Positions 51,114-59,711 of a stretch of DNA of 64,000 nt are shown here, one piece after another. The notes under the pieces were generated by a model, which saw only the letters and a list, made by a program, of their open reading frames with translations, had not been told where the DNA came from and made no database searches. This DNA comes from Alphaproteobacteria bacterium (lineage in GTDB: Bacteria; Pseudomonadota; Alphaproteobacteria; Rhodobacterales; Rhodobacteraceae): positions 1 to 64,000 of the forward strand of contig JAUIFH010000005.1 of assembly GCA_030429495.1 (NCBI GenBank), written 5' to 3'. The position numbers and the translations under genes were made by a program. Position 1 is the stretch's first letter. Each line of letters starts with the position of its first letter.

Positions 51114-51520
51114 ATGAGGAATAGAATGAATTTTCTGAACGCAACCGTGCTCTTGGATTAGCGCAGGTGGCGATCATGTCGGTCATCGAAAGCCGCAAGG
51201 ATAGTGCCTATGGCACTGCGATTGCGCTAGTAGTTTCCGATATGACCGGGAGAGAAGTGTCGGACGCACAGGTCTTCGTGGCCCTGCGCCGACTCGAGCG
51301 CCAAGGCTTGGTCGCTTCAATCCCGGCACCAAAATCCGAGCCCTCTAAACGTACGAGAGGGCGTCCGCGTGTGTTCTATGAACTAACCGCAGCCGGCAAG
51401 GGGGCTCTGGATGCGGCGGGCGCTTACACAAATCTCGTATCTGCCGACCAGCACCGCGCGAAGGAGCGCAAACATGGTCGACAAGAAGAAGCGTCCAACA
51501 TCGCCCCCGTGGTGGGTTAG
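51114..51520 (+). CDS. PadR family transcriptional regulator with unclear or frameshifted N-terminus
   Basis: VAIMSVIESRKDSAYGTAIALVVSDMTGREVSDAQVFVALRRLERQGLVASIPA...RGRPRVFYELTAAGKGAL. The annotated ORF starts at GTG 51167 but PadR-like residues extend upstream in frame without a canonical start. Confidence 0.7.
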
Positions 51521-51725
51521 GGCACCCCTCTACGCCGCCGTCTGGCCGCGTGAGGATTTCGATGAGTACCGGATCAATCTCCAGAGGGAGTACATCCGAT
51601 GTAGGCGGTGCGAGAACAAGGCCAAGACGCTCAAGTTCTGCTTGAGACGGTCCATGCAGTGGACCTTCGCCGCAGGGCAGCGTTTCGGATACTGGTTTTT
51701 GTTTTTCGTCTTCCGCGGCACGTAA
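51474..51725 (+). CDS. Small membrane-associated hypothetical protein overlapping padR
   Basis: MVDKKKRPTSPPWWVRAPLYAAVWPREDFDEYRINLQREYIRC...WTFAAGQRFGYWFLFFVFRGT; one C-terminal hydrophobic segment. Confidence 0.55.
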   Translation: MVDKKKRPTSPPWWVRAPLYAAVWPREDFDEYRINLQREYIRCRRCENKAKTLKFCLRRSMQWTFAAGQRFGYWFLFFVFRGT

Positions 51726-51879
51726 CTCGCTGCGGTTGGTTCACGAAAACGGGCGCGGTGGCATTCCCCGCGCTCTTTTTCTTTGCCTTCAATAGAGTGC
51801 ACAAACATCGAGCAAGCTCGCCCGCCTCGGGCTACCGATCTTAACCCGCCCTTAACCATCCCGCGCCAATCCTCCGCCA

Positions 51880-52119
51880 ATGCGGAACCTGAACTCTCCT
51901 CTCTCGCCCGAGGTTTGGCTGAAGGACCTCTTCACCTCAAAAGCAGTGCAGGAGGGCGCTGTGATCCGCCGTAAGGCGCGCGATATCGAACGCTTCGCAG
52001 GCATGGCGCGTTTCATGGCCGAGGTTGACCGGCGCGGCTATCAGGTCGCCGAGAACGCGGGCCAACTCATCATCTTCTGCAACCGCGCGCCCATCCGCTG
52101 GCTCACCCCTCCCCGGTAA
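51880..52119 (+). CDS. Small conserved hypothetical protein (79 aa)
   Basis: SPEVWLKDLFTSKAVQEGAVIRRKARDIERFAGMARFMAEVDRRGYQVAENAGQLIIFCNRAPIRWL; resembles short alphaproteobacterial ORFs I recall being annotated as PRA isomerase by error. Confidence 0.6.
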   Translation: MRNLNSPLSPEVWLKDLFTSKAVQEGAVIRRKARDIERFAGMARFMAEVDRRGYQVAENAGQLIIFCNRAPIRWLTPPR

Positions 52120-52128
52120 CGCCGGGAC

Positions 52129-52175
52129 CCGCTTTCTTGAAAAGAAAGCGGCCCGAAATCCTTGCAGGATTTCGG
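52129..52175. terminator. Two back-to-back perfect 10-bp hairpins between convergent genes
   Basis: CCGCTTTCTT-GAA-AAGAAAGCGG (52129-52151) and CCGAAATCCT-TGC-AGGATTTCGG (52153-52175). Confidence 0.6.
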
Positions 52176-52203
52176 CTCCCCGCCGGGCACCGGGCCCGAA
52201 GCG

Positions 52204-53220
52204 TCAGAACCGCTTCACGACGCCGACGCTCGTCTCGCGGAACCGCTTGCCGCCGCAGAAATACTTCACGTAGCCGTGGCTCGCGGTCAGCTTGAACCCC
52301 CCGGCCAACTCGCGCTCGATCCAGGCACCGCGCCCCTGGCCGTCGAAGCCGCTGCCGCTGCAGCTCCCGGTTTCCTGGCGGCCGAAATTGCCGCCGACCG
52401 TCCAGCCATCGCGCGTATAGCTGACCGAAGCGCCGGAATAGTCCGAGTCGTAGACCAACCCGCCCCCCGCCGGGTCGATGATCGGCCCTTCCGAGTGGTT
52501 CAGGATCACCTCGATCCCCTGCCAGGCCCAGCCCAGCTGAACACCCCGGCGAATGAAGACATCCGGCCCGAAGAATGTCTCCCCGTCGGCCTTCTGGAAG
52601 CCCGCGCCGAAACGGAAGTTCCCGATCGGGGTGTCGCGGTCCCAACGCAGGCCGGCGGCGTAGACATGCTCCATCTCGGCCGACGCAGCGCGGTCGTCGG
52701 ATGCGATCCGCGCGACAGAGAGCGCGAAATCGAAATCGCCGAACGAGACGGTCTGGCGCAGCACGACCGGATCGTCGGCCGTGTAGAGAAGGCCGCTGTT
52801 GCCGCCCGTATCGAGCCGCGCGAGCTTTGCCTTTTCGCCCGCTGTGTCGCCTGCGCCGATTTCGTCCAGGGCGAAATCGAAGGCGTCGTCGCTGTTGCCG
52901 AGCGAGGTCGACCAGTTCGTGCCGTAGACGTAGCCGAAGGCGTCGACATCACCCTCGCCTGCCGGACCGAAATCCTCCAGATCGACCTGCCCGCCGAAGC
53001 CAAGCCCCGACGGTGTCTGCATCCAGGCAGCAAGGCTGAGGTCGAGCGCCCCTGAAATGCCCTCGGTTTTGTCCCAGGGCGGGCCGAACGGGTAGAACTC
53101 GTCATGGCCATAAAAGAAGGACAGCCGGCCGGTGGCGGAAAAGTTGACGGGATCCTGCGCTTTAAGGACGGCGGGGGCGGTGAGAACGAAAACTGCCGAC
53201 AGAGCAAATGGACGTATCAT
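52204..53220 (-). CDS. Outer-membrane porin-like beta-barrel
   Basis: Signal peptide MIRPFALSAVFVLTAPAVLKAQ; alternating amphipathic strands; C-terminal aromatic FRETSVGVVKRF. Confidence 0.78.
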   Translation of the reverse strand: MIRPFALSAVFVLTAPAVLKAQDPVNFSATGRLSFFYGHDEFYPFGPPWDKTEGISGALDLSLAAWMQTPSGLGFGGQVDLEDFGPAGEGDVDAFGYVYGTNWSTSLGNSDDAFDFALDEIGAGDTAGEKAKLARLDTGGNSGLLYTADDPVVLRQTVSFGDFDFALSVARIASDDRAASAEMEHVYAAGLRWDRDTPIGNFRFGAGFQKADGETFFGPDVFIRRGVQLGWAWQGIEVILNHSEGPIIDPAGGGLVYDSDYSGASVSYTRDGWTVGGNFGRQETGSCSGSGFDGQGRGAWIERELAGGFKLTASHGYVKYFCGGKRFRETSVGVVKRF

Positions 53221-53361
53221 TTTGAACTCCCGCAAGGGATGTAAAAAGGAGATAATATTCCCCTATCATACCCTATTTTGCCGCGTTCGAGAAGAACGAC
53301 GCCCCCCTTGCCGCCGTCCCCGCGATGCCCGACGATGCCGTCGCTGCAACCCGGAGAGACC

Positions 53362-53844
53362 ATGAACCTGCGCCCCGCGACAAAGGATGACGACGACACG
53401 CTCTGGGCGATGCTTGAGCCTGTGTTTCGCGCCGGGGAAACCTATTGCCTGCCGCGTGATATCGGCCGGGAAGACGCGCTTGCCTACTGGTCGGGCCCGC
53501 CCCACAGCGTCTTTCTCGCCGAGGAGGACGGCGTGGCCCTCGGCACCTACTTCCTGACACCGAACCAGCGGGGCGGGGGCGCGCATGTTTGCAACTGCGG
53601 TTTCGTCACAGCCGATGCGGCGCGCGGAAAAGGCGTCGCCCGCGCAATGCTGCTACACGCGCTCGACACGGCCCGATCGGCCGGGTTCCGGGCGATGCAG
53701 TTCAACTTCGTCGTCGCCACCAACACCCGTGCCATCGCGATCTGGGAAAGCCACGGCTTCGCCGTCGTCGGCCGTCTGCCCGGCGCCTTCCGGCATCCGC
53801 GCGACGGCTATGTCGATGCGCTGGTCATGTACCGGCAGTTGTGA
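53362..53844 (+). CDS. GNAT family N-acetyltransferase
   Basis: MNLRPATKDDDDTLWAMLEPVF...ARGKGVARAMLLHALDTARSAGFRAMQFNFVVATNTRAIAIWESHGF. Confidence 0.88.
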   Translation: MNLRPATKDDDDTLWAMLEPVFRAGETYCLPRDIGREDALAYWSGPPHSVFLAEEDGVALGTYFLTPNQRGGGAHVCNCGFVTADAARGKGVARAMLLHALDTARSAGFRAMQFNFVVATNTRAIAIWESHGFAVVGRLPGAFRHPRDGYVDALVMYRQL

Positions 53845-53886
53845 CAGGGTGCGCGCGATGACCCTGTCCCCCGAAAGCCCCCGCTG

Positions 53887-54600
53887 ATGGCCCGCGCCGA
53901 AGTTCCCCTGCTTGCCGTCCTCATCGACGCCGACAACGTCCTAGCCCGCAACGCCGAAGCGATCCTGAAGGAAATCACCGCCTATGGCGAACCGGCGCTG
54001 CGCCGGGTCTATGGCGACTGGTCGAGTTCCCAGCTCAACGGCTGGAAGGAAAAGGCGCGTCAGCTCGGCCTTGTCACACATCAGGAATCGGCCAACACCA
54101 AGGGCAAGAACGCGAGCGATATCGGCCTTGTCATCGACGCGATGGACATTCTTCACGCGGGCAAGTTCGACGGCTTCGTCATCGTGTCGTCCGACAGCGA
54201 CTTCACACGGCTGGCAAGCCGCATCCGCGAGGACGGGCTGGAAGTGATCGGCATCGGCGAGGCCAAGACGCCGGAATCGCTCCGCAACGTCTGCAACCGT
54301 TTCGTCTTCATCGAGAACATCGTGGCCGAGGCAGAGCCGGACAGGGCAACCGGTGCCAAGCCGAAAGCGATGCGCGCGCCTGCCGAGGCGACCGACCTGA
54401 TCATCCGGGCGATGGACAAGATCGACCAGGAAGACGACTGGTATCTGCTCGGCCTCATCGGACAGCGGATTACCGCGGACAATCCCGATTTCGATACGCG
54501 AACCTACGGGCGGCGCAAGCTGAGCGATCTTGTTGCCGAGTTGAAGCGGTTCGAGACCAAGCGGATCAGCAACCACATCTACGTGCGGCGGCTGGACTAA
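53887..54600 (+). CDS. NYN domain (LabA-like) protein with C-terminal OST-HTH/LOTUS-like domain
   Basis: LAVLIDADNVLARNAEAILKEI, NASDIGLVIDAMDILHAGKFDGFVIVSSDSDFTRLA; C-terminal IGQRITADNPDFDTRTYGRRKLSDLVAEL. Confidence 0.88.
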   Translation: MARAEVPLLAVLIDADNVLARNAEAILKEITAYGEPALRRVYGDWSSSQLNGWKEKARQLGLVTHQESANTKGKNASDIGLVIDAMDILHAGKFDGFVIVSSDSDFTRLASRIREDGLEVIGIGEAKTPESLRNVCNRFVFIENIVAEAEPDRATGAKPKAMRAPAEATDLIIRAMDKIDQEDDWYLLGLIGQRITADNPDFDTRTYGRRKLSDLVAELKRFETKRISNHIYVRRLD

Positions 54601-55217
54601 GGCGTTCCGGCATTCTTCACCCCGTAACGCGCCAGGAACATCTCCACCGCGCCTTTCGCAACGCGCTCGCGCTCCGTCTCGCTGAACTCGCGCCGGATCC
54701 CGAAGCAAAGGCAGGGGAAGATGTCGGCCTTGCACAGCTCGGCGAACTGGTCGGCAGCAAGATAGATGTCGTCGATGGCCAGTTCTCCCCGCGCGACCGC
54801 GCCGTTGAGATAGGCGCTGATCCGTTCGCGCAGCAAACCGGGGCCGGTCGCGTAGAATTCCTGGCCCAGTTCGGGAAAGCGCTCAACCTCGGACATGCAG
54901 ATGCGGAAGATCGAGCGTCCGAAATCGGACAGGAAATGGTCGATGATCCGCCGCGCGGCGACCGGCAGGACCACCTCGGGCGGTGCGGTAAGGCTGACCA
55001 GCGCCTCGGCCTCGTCGGTCTGACGCCGGCATTCGCCCTTCGCGACTTCCAGAAAGAGCATCCGCTTGTCGGGAAAGTAGGAATAGAGCGTGGCCTTTGA
55101 CACGCCGGCCTGCGCCGCGATGTCATCGACGCTTGCGCGCTCAAACCCGTCGCGCAGAAAGACGCTGCGCGCGCCGTCAAGCACCTGATCGAACTTCCGC
55201 CCGCGCTTAATGGTCAT
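54597..55217 (-). CDS. TetR family transcriptional regulator
   Basis: GARSVFLRDGFERASVDDIAAQAGVSKATLYSYFPDKRMLFLEV HTH. Confidence 0.92.
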   Translation of the reverse strand: MTIKRGRKFDQVLDGARSVFLRDGFERASVDDIAAQAGVSKATLYSYFPDKRMLFLEVAKGECRRQTDEAEALVSLTAPPEVVLPVAARRIIDHFLSDFGRSIFRICMSEVERFPELGQEFYATGPGLLRERISAYLNGAVARGELAIDDIYLAADQFAELCKADIFPCLCFGIRREFSETERERVAKGAVEMFLARYGVKNAGTP

Positions 55218-55356
55218 GACTGCCGCATCTGCCGCCACTCCGCCCCTCCCCGCGCCGACGATAGACCGCGGGAATGGCCCGCGGCAAGCGCGCGGCACGA
55301 AAAACGGGCGGGCCAAGGCCCGCCCAGGTAGCCCGCAGGGATGAAGCGGGCGATGG

Positions 55357-55533
55357 TCACTGACCGTCGGACATGCAGCCGGCAGTCATTGACAGCGTGC
55401 ACGCACGGGTGGCGTCGGGGGTCGGCGCAGGAAAATCAAGCCGGGGAAGGTCAAAGGCGATTCCGCCGGCCAGTGCCGGCATCGCAACGAGGCCAAAGGC
55501 CAGGGCGGTCAGGGACATGCGGATCCGTGTCAT
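55357..55533 (-). CDS. Small secreted protein (58 aa)
   Basis: MTRIRMSLTALAFGLVAMPALA-GGIAFDLPRLDFPAPTPDATRACTLSMTAGCMSDGQ; signal peptide and two Cys. Confidence 0.5.
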   Translation of the reverse strand: MTRIRMSLTALAFGLVAMPALAGGIAFDLPRLDFPAPTPDATRACTLSMTAGCMSDGQ

Positions 55534-55567
55534 GGGAGCCATCCAATCTGGGCTGTTTCGATGCATC

Positions 55568-55624
55568 AATAACTAAACTTACCAGTTCAGTTATTCAAGA
55601 AGATTCGAACTAAACAGTTCAGTT
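55568..55624. promoter_or_regulatory. Two TetR-type operator-like palindromes
   Basis: AATAACTAAAC-TTACCA-GTTCAGTTATT (55568-55595) and AACTAAAC-A-GTTCAGTT (55608-55624) share AACTRAAC/GTTYAGTT half-sites. Confidence 0.6.
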
Positions 55625-55667
55625 TGTGACGATTTGGCACCTTGTGACCCCGCACGGCCCCGCCTAG

Positions 55668-55684
55668 TTTGGAATGATTCCAAA
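55668..55684. promoter_or_regulatory. Irr-box (ICE)-like palindrome upstream of mbfA
   Basis: TTTGGAA-TGA-TTCCAAA versus the ICE consensus TTTAGAANNNTTCTAAA, two symmetric substitutions. Confidence 0.65.
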
Positions 55685-55696
55685 ACGGAGACACCC

Positions 55697-56674
55697 ATGA
55701 TCCCCGGCATCGCCAACCGCCGCCGTTTTTCCGACCTGAGCGAGCAGGAAGTGCTCGCGCTCGCGATCTCCTCGGAAGAGGACGACGCCCGCATCTACCG
55801 CAGCTATGCCGAACGGCTGCGCGCCGATTTCCCTGCCTCAGCGGACATCTTCGAAGCGATGGCGAAGGAAGAGGACAAGCACCGCCACTGGCTGATCGAA
55901 CGCCACCGCGCGCGTTTCGGCGAGGTCATCCCACTGATCCGGCGCGAACATGTCGCGGGCTTCTACGCCCGACGGCCGGTCTGGCTGGTGGAGAATCTGG
56001 GTCTCGACCGTATCCGGACCGAGGCCGAGGCGATGGAGCGTGAGGCAGAGGCGTTCTACCGCCGCGCCGCCGCCCGAACGGAGGATGCCGAGACACGCAA
56101 ACTGCTCGGCGATCTCGCCGCCGCCGAGGCCAAGCACGAGAAGAAGGCGGGCGACCTCGCCGCGACTCATCTGGACGAGGAAGCACGCGGCGAAGAGGAC
56201 CGCGCCGCGCACCGGCAGTTCGTGCTGACCTGGGTGCAGCCGGGGCTTGCCGGGCTGATGGACGGATCGGTCTCGACCCTCGCACCGATCTTCGCGACCG
56301 CCTTCGCGACGCAGGACACCTGGACTACCTTCCTCGTCGGCACCGCCGCCGCCGTCGGCGCCGGCATCTCGATGGGCTTCACCGAGGTCGCGTCGGACGA
56401 CGGTGTGCTTTCGGGCCGTGGCTCTCCGGTCAAGCGCGGCATCTCCGCCGGTGTGATGACCGCGCTTGGCGGGCTTGGCCACGCGCTGCCCTATCTCATC
56501 CCCGACTTCTGGACGGCGACAATCCTCGCCTTCGCGATCGTGTTCGTCGAGCTTTGGGCCATTGTCTGGATCCAGAACCGCTACATGGAAACCCCGTTCC
56601 TGCGGGCAACGTTCCAGGTGGTTCTGGGTGGCGCACTTGTCTTTGCGGCTGGCGTTCTGATCGGCGGCGGGTAG
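55697..56674 (+). CDS. mbfA: Membrane-bound ferritin-like iron exporter MbfA (ferritin-like + VIT1 domains)
   Basis: N-terminal Glu-rich ferritin-like (LAISSEEDDARIYRSYAERL...FEAMAKEEDKHRHWL) and C-terminal VIT1 membrane domain (GLAGLMDGSVSTLAPIFATAFAT...ISMGFTEVASDDG). Confidence 0.9.
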   Translation: MIPGIANRRRFSDLSEQEVLALAISSEEDDARIYRSYAERLRADFPASADIFEAMAKEEDKHRHWLIERHRARFGEVIPLIRREHVAGFYARRPVWLVENLGLDRIRTEAEAMEREAEAFYRRAAARTEDAETRKLLGDLAAAEAKHEKKAGDLAATHLDEEARGEEDRAAHRQFVLTWVQPGLAGLMDGSVSTLAPIFATAFATQDTWTTFLVGTAAAVGAGISMGFTEVASDDGVLSGRGSPVKRGISAGVMTALGGLGHALPYLIPDFWTATILAFAIVFVELWAIVWIQNRYMETPFLRATFQVVLGGALVFAAGVLIGGG

Positions 56675-56703
56675 TATCCCGCCGCAAAGACAGGGAGCAC
56701 GCG

Positions 56704-57399
56704 ATGTATTTCAAGGACAAGGTCAGCTATCAGCCCTTGCCGCTGCCCGACCGGGTCGAACTCCCCGATGCGGAGGCTCTGGCCGCCGCGGAGGCATTCC
56801 GCGACTACATGCAGAAACGCCACACCGTGCGCGACTTCCGCCCCGAACCGGTGCCGGAGGCGGTCATCGCCGCCTGCGTCGCCGCCGCAGGCACGGCGCC
56901 TTCGGGCGCAAATCACCAGCCCTGGCATTTCGTTGCGATCTCGGACCCCGCGATGAAGGCCGAGATACGCGCCGCTGCAGAGAAGGAAGAAGAAGCCTTC
57001 TATGCAGGCGGGGCGGGCGATGAATGGCTGAAGGCGCTGGAGCCGATCGGCACCGGCGTCGCCAAGCCGCATCTCGACATCGCGCCCTGGCTGATCGTGG
57101 TCTTCGCCCAGCGCTACGGTATGACGAAGGACGGCGAGCGCTACAAGAACTACTACGTTCCCGAAAGCGTCGGCATCGCGACCGGCTTCCTGATCGCAGC
57201 CCTGCATCATGCGGGGCTTTCGACCCTGACGCACACCCCCAATCCGATGAAATTCCTCAACGCCCTGTGCGACCGGCCCGATAGCGAAAAGCCGGTGATG
57301 ATCATCGCCGTCGGCCGCGCCGCCGACGAGGCGACCGTTCCGGCGGTCGCCAAGATCAAGAAGCTGCTGCCGGAGATCCTCACTGTGCGGAAGGGCTGA
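56704..57399 (+). CDS. Nitroreductase-family flavoprotein, iodotyrosine deiodinase (IYD)-like
   Basis: KRHTVRDFRPEPVPEAVIAACVAAAGTAPSGANHQPWHFVAISDP; NYYVPESVGIATGFLIAALHHAGLSTLTHTPNPMKFL. Confidence 0.85.
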   Translation: MYFKDKVSYQPLPLPDRVELPDAEALAAAEAFRDYMQKRHTVRDFRPEPVPEAVIAACVAAAGTAPSGANHQPWHFVAISDPAMKAEIRAAAEKEEEAFYAGGAGDEWLKALEPIGTGVAKPHLDIAPWLIVVFAQRYGMTKDGERYKNYYVPESVGIATGFLIAALHHAGLSTLTHTPNPMKFLNALCDRPDSEKPVMIIAVGRAADEATVPAVAKIKKLLPEILTVRKG

Positions 57400-57440
57400 G
57401 CCTCTGGCACCAGCCGCCACCCCATGCTAGGCGCGACGGA

Positions 57441-58370
57441 ATGCTCGCGATCTTTCTCAAGACCCTGCCTTTCTTCGCGCTGATCGGTATCGGCTGGGCC
57501 GCAGGTCGGCTGCGGTTCTTCCCCGAGGCGGCGACGGAATGGCTGACGCGCTTTGTCTTTTACTTCGCGCTGTCCGCGATGCTCTTCCGCTTCGCGGCAA
57601 ACCTCTCGTTGGCCGAGATATTCGACGCCCGCTTCGCCGCCGCCTACCTCGTCGGCTGCCTCGCGATCTATCTCGTCGCGACATTCGTCGCCCGCGCCCG
57701 CCGCATCCCGGCAACCGAGGCAGCGGTAGAGGCGCAGTGCGCCGTTATAGGCAATACCGGCTTCCTTGGTGTCCCGATGCTGACCGCCCTGCTCGGACCC
57801 GGGGCGGCGGGTCCGGTCCTGATGGTCCTTGCCATAGACCTCATCGTCTTTTCCAGCCTCATCACGCTGATCATCACCGGCGCGCGCGAAGGCCATCTGT
57901 CGCCGCGCATCTTCAAGGCGCTCGGCCTCGGCCTTCTGAAAAACCCGATGATCGTCTCGATGGCTGCCGGCCTCGTCTTCTCGGCCGCCCGCCTGCCGCT
58001 TCCGGCGCCGGTGGATGAGTTCCTGACGATCCTTGGCGCCGCAGCCACACCAGGCGCGCTGTTCGCCATCGGCGCCTCGCTCGCCTCGAAAACGGCAGAG
58101 CGGCTGTCGGTCGCGCTCTGGCTCTCCTTCGCCAAGCTCATCCTCCATCCCGCTGCCGTCGCGGTCGCGGCGCTCTGGATCTTCAGGGTGGAACCCTTCG
58201 CGGCAGGTGTCATGATCTCTGCGGCGGCGCTGCCGGTCGCCGGTAACGTGTATATCCTCGCCCGTCACTACGGCGTCGCGCCTCAGCGCGTCTCTGCCTC
58301 GATCCTCGTATCGACGATGGCAAGCATCGTCACCGTCTCCGCCGTGATCGCCTGGATCACCGGCGCCTAG
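57441..58370 (+). CDS. AEC (auxin efflux carrier) family transporter
   Basis: About 10 TM; IGNTGFLGVPML, AATPGALFAIGASLASK, ALPVAGNVYILARHYGV. Confidence 0.88.
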   Translation: MLAIFLKTLPFFALIGIGWAAGRLRFFPEAATEWLTRFVFYFALSAMLFRFAANLSLAEIFDARFAAAYLVGCLAIYLVATFVARARRIPATEAAVEAQCAVIGNTGFLGVPMLTALLGPGAAGPVLMVLAIDLIVFSSLITLIITGAREGHLSPRIFKALGLGLLKNPMIVSMAAGLVFSAARLPLPAPVDEFLTILGAAATPGALFAIGASLASKTAERLSVALWLSFAKLILHPAAVAVAALWIFRVEPFAAGVMISAAALPVAGNVYILARHYGVAPQRVSASILVSTMASIVTVSAVIAWITGA

Positions 58371-58382
58371 GAAAGGAAAACC

Positions 58383-59213
58383 ATGCAGACAGTTTCGGAA
58401 AACAAGTGCTTCGGCGGCGTTCAGGGCGTCTACAGCCACGCCTCGGATGCCTGCGGCTGCGACATGACCTTCGGCCTCTTCCTGCCCGAAGAGGCAGCCG
58501 ACACCCCGGTGCCAGTGCTCTGGTATCTCTCCGGCCTGACCTGCACGCATGAGAACGCGATGGTGAAAGCCGGCGCGCAGGCATGGGCGGCGGAAGCCGG
58601 CATCGCGCTCGTCTTCCCCGACACCTCGCCGCGCGGCGAGGGCGTCGCGAATGATGAGGCCTACGATCTCGGCCAGGGCGCAGGCTTCTACGTCAACGCG
58701 ACCGAGGCCCCCTGGGCGCCGCATTTCCGCATGTGGGACTATGTCGCCGAAGAACTGCCGAAGATCGTCACGGCCAATTTCGCCGTCGACGAGGGCCGGC
58801 AGGCCATCACCGGCCATTCGATGGGCGGGCACGGCGCGCTCACGATGGCAATGCGCCTTCCGGGGCGGTTTCGCTCCGTTTCCGCCTTCGCGCCCATCGC
58901 GCATCCGACGCAATCCGACTGGGGCCGCAAGCAACTCTCGGCGTATCTCGGTGCGGACGAATCCAAGTGGTCGGACCACGATTCGACGCTCCTCATGCGC
59001 AAGACCGGCTTCCACGGGCCGGTGCTGATCGACCAGGGCTCGACCGACCAGTTCCTCGACCTGCTGAAACCCGAGGCGCTGGCCGAGGCGATGATGGCGC
59101 GGCGGCAGAACGGCCGGTTCCGGATGCAACCCGGCTACGACCATTCCTATTTCTTCGTCTCGACCTTCATGGCCGACCACATCGGCTTCCACGCCGAGGC
59201 GCTCTACGGATGA
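58383..59213 (+). CDS. fghA: S-formylglutathione hydrolase
   Basis: [50 protein letters not shown] (GHSMGG). Confidence 0.94.
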   Translation: MQTVSENKCFGGVQGVYSHASDACGCDMTFGLFLPEEAADTPVPVLWYLSGLTCTHENAMVKAGAQAWAAEAGIALVFPDTSPRGEGVANDEAYDLGQGAGFYVNATEAPWAPHFRMWDYVAEELPKIVTANFAVDEGRQAITGHSMGGHGALTMAMRLPGRFRSVSAFAPIAHPTQSDWGRKQLSAYLGADESKWSDHDSTLLMRKTGFHGPVLIDQGSTDQFLDLLKPEALAEAMMARRQNGRFRMQPGYDHSYFFVSTFMADHIGFHAEALYG

Positions 59214-59656
59214 GCCTCTATGTCGATGCCGATGCCTGCCCGGTGAAGGAAGAATGCCTGCGTGCCGCCGGCAGGCACGGCATCCGCACCTACCTCGTCT
59301 GCAACGGCGGAATCCGGCCCTCGACCCATCCGCTGGTCGAAACCGTCTTCGTGCCCGAGGGCCCGGACGCCGCCGACATGTGGATCGCCGAACGGGCCGG
59401 TGCCGGCGATGTCGTCGTGACCACCGACATCCCGCTGGCCGCGAAATGCGTGGCGGCGGGGGCGCAGGTCCTCAAACCCGACGGCGACGCGCTGACCGCC
59501 GCCAATATCGGCAATGTTCTGGCCACGCGCGACCTGATGGCCGACCTGCGGTCCGCCGATCCGTTCAGACAGGGCGGCGGCAGGGCGTTCTCGCGCGCGG
59601 ACAGGGGCCGCTTCGCGGCCGCGATCGACCGCGCCCTGCGCGCCGCCACACAGTGA
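59210..59656 (+). CDS. YaiI/YqxD (DUF188) family protein
   Basis: [51 protein letters not shown] overlap with fghA. Confidence 0.9.
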   Translation: MSLYVDADACPVKEECLRAAGRHGIRTYLVCNGGIRPSTHPLVETVFVPEGPDAADMWIAERAGAGDVVVTTDIPLAAKCVAAGAQVLKPDGDALTAANIGNVLATRDLMADLRSADPFRQGGGRAFSRADRGRFAAAIDRALRAATQ

Positions 59657-59711
59657 CGCCCATGTCGCGGGCGGGACAGACAGGTCGCCGCCCGCAATCT
59701 TTGATGGCGCC

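Noticed and set aside
57207-59192. 661-aa minus-strand ORF opposite the AEC transporter and fghA
   Set aside because: Antisense shadow ORF with highly charged repetitive composition; both opposing genes have strong family motifs.
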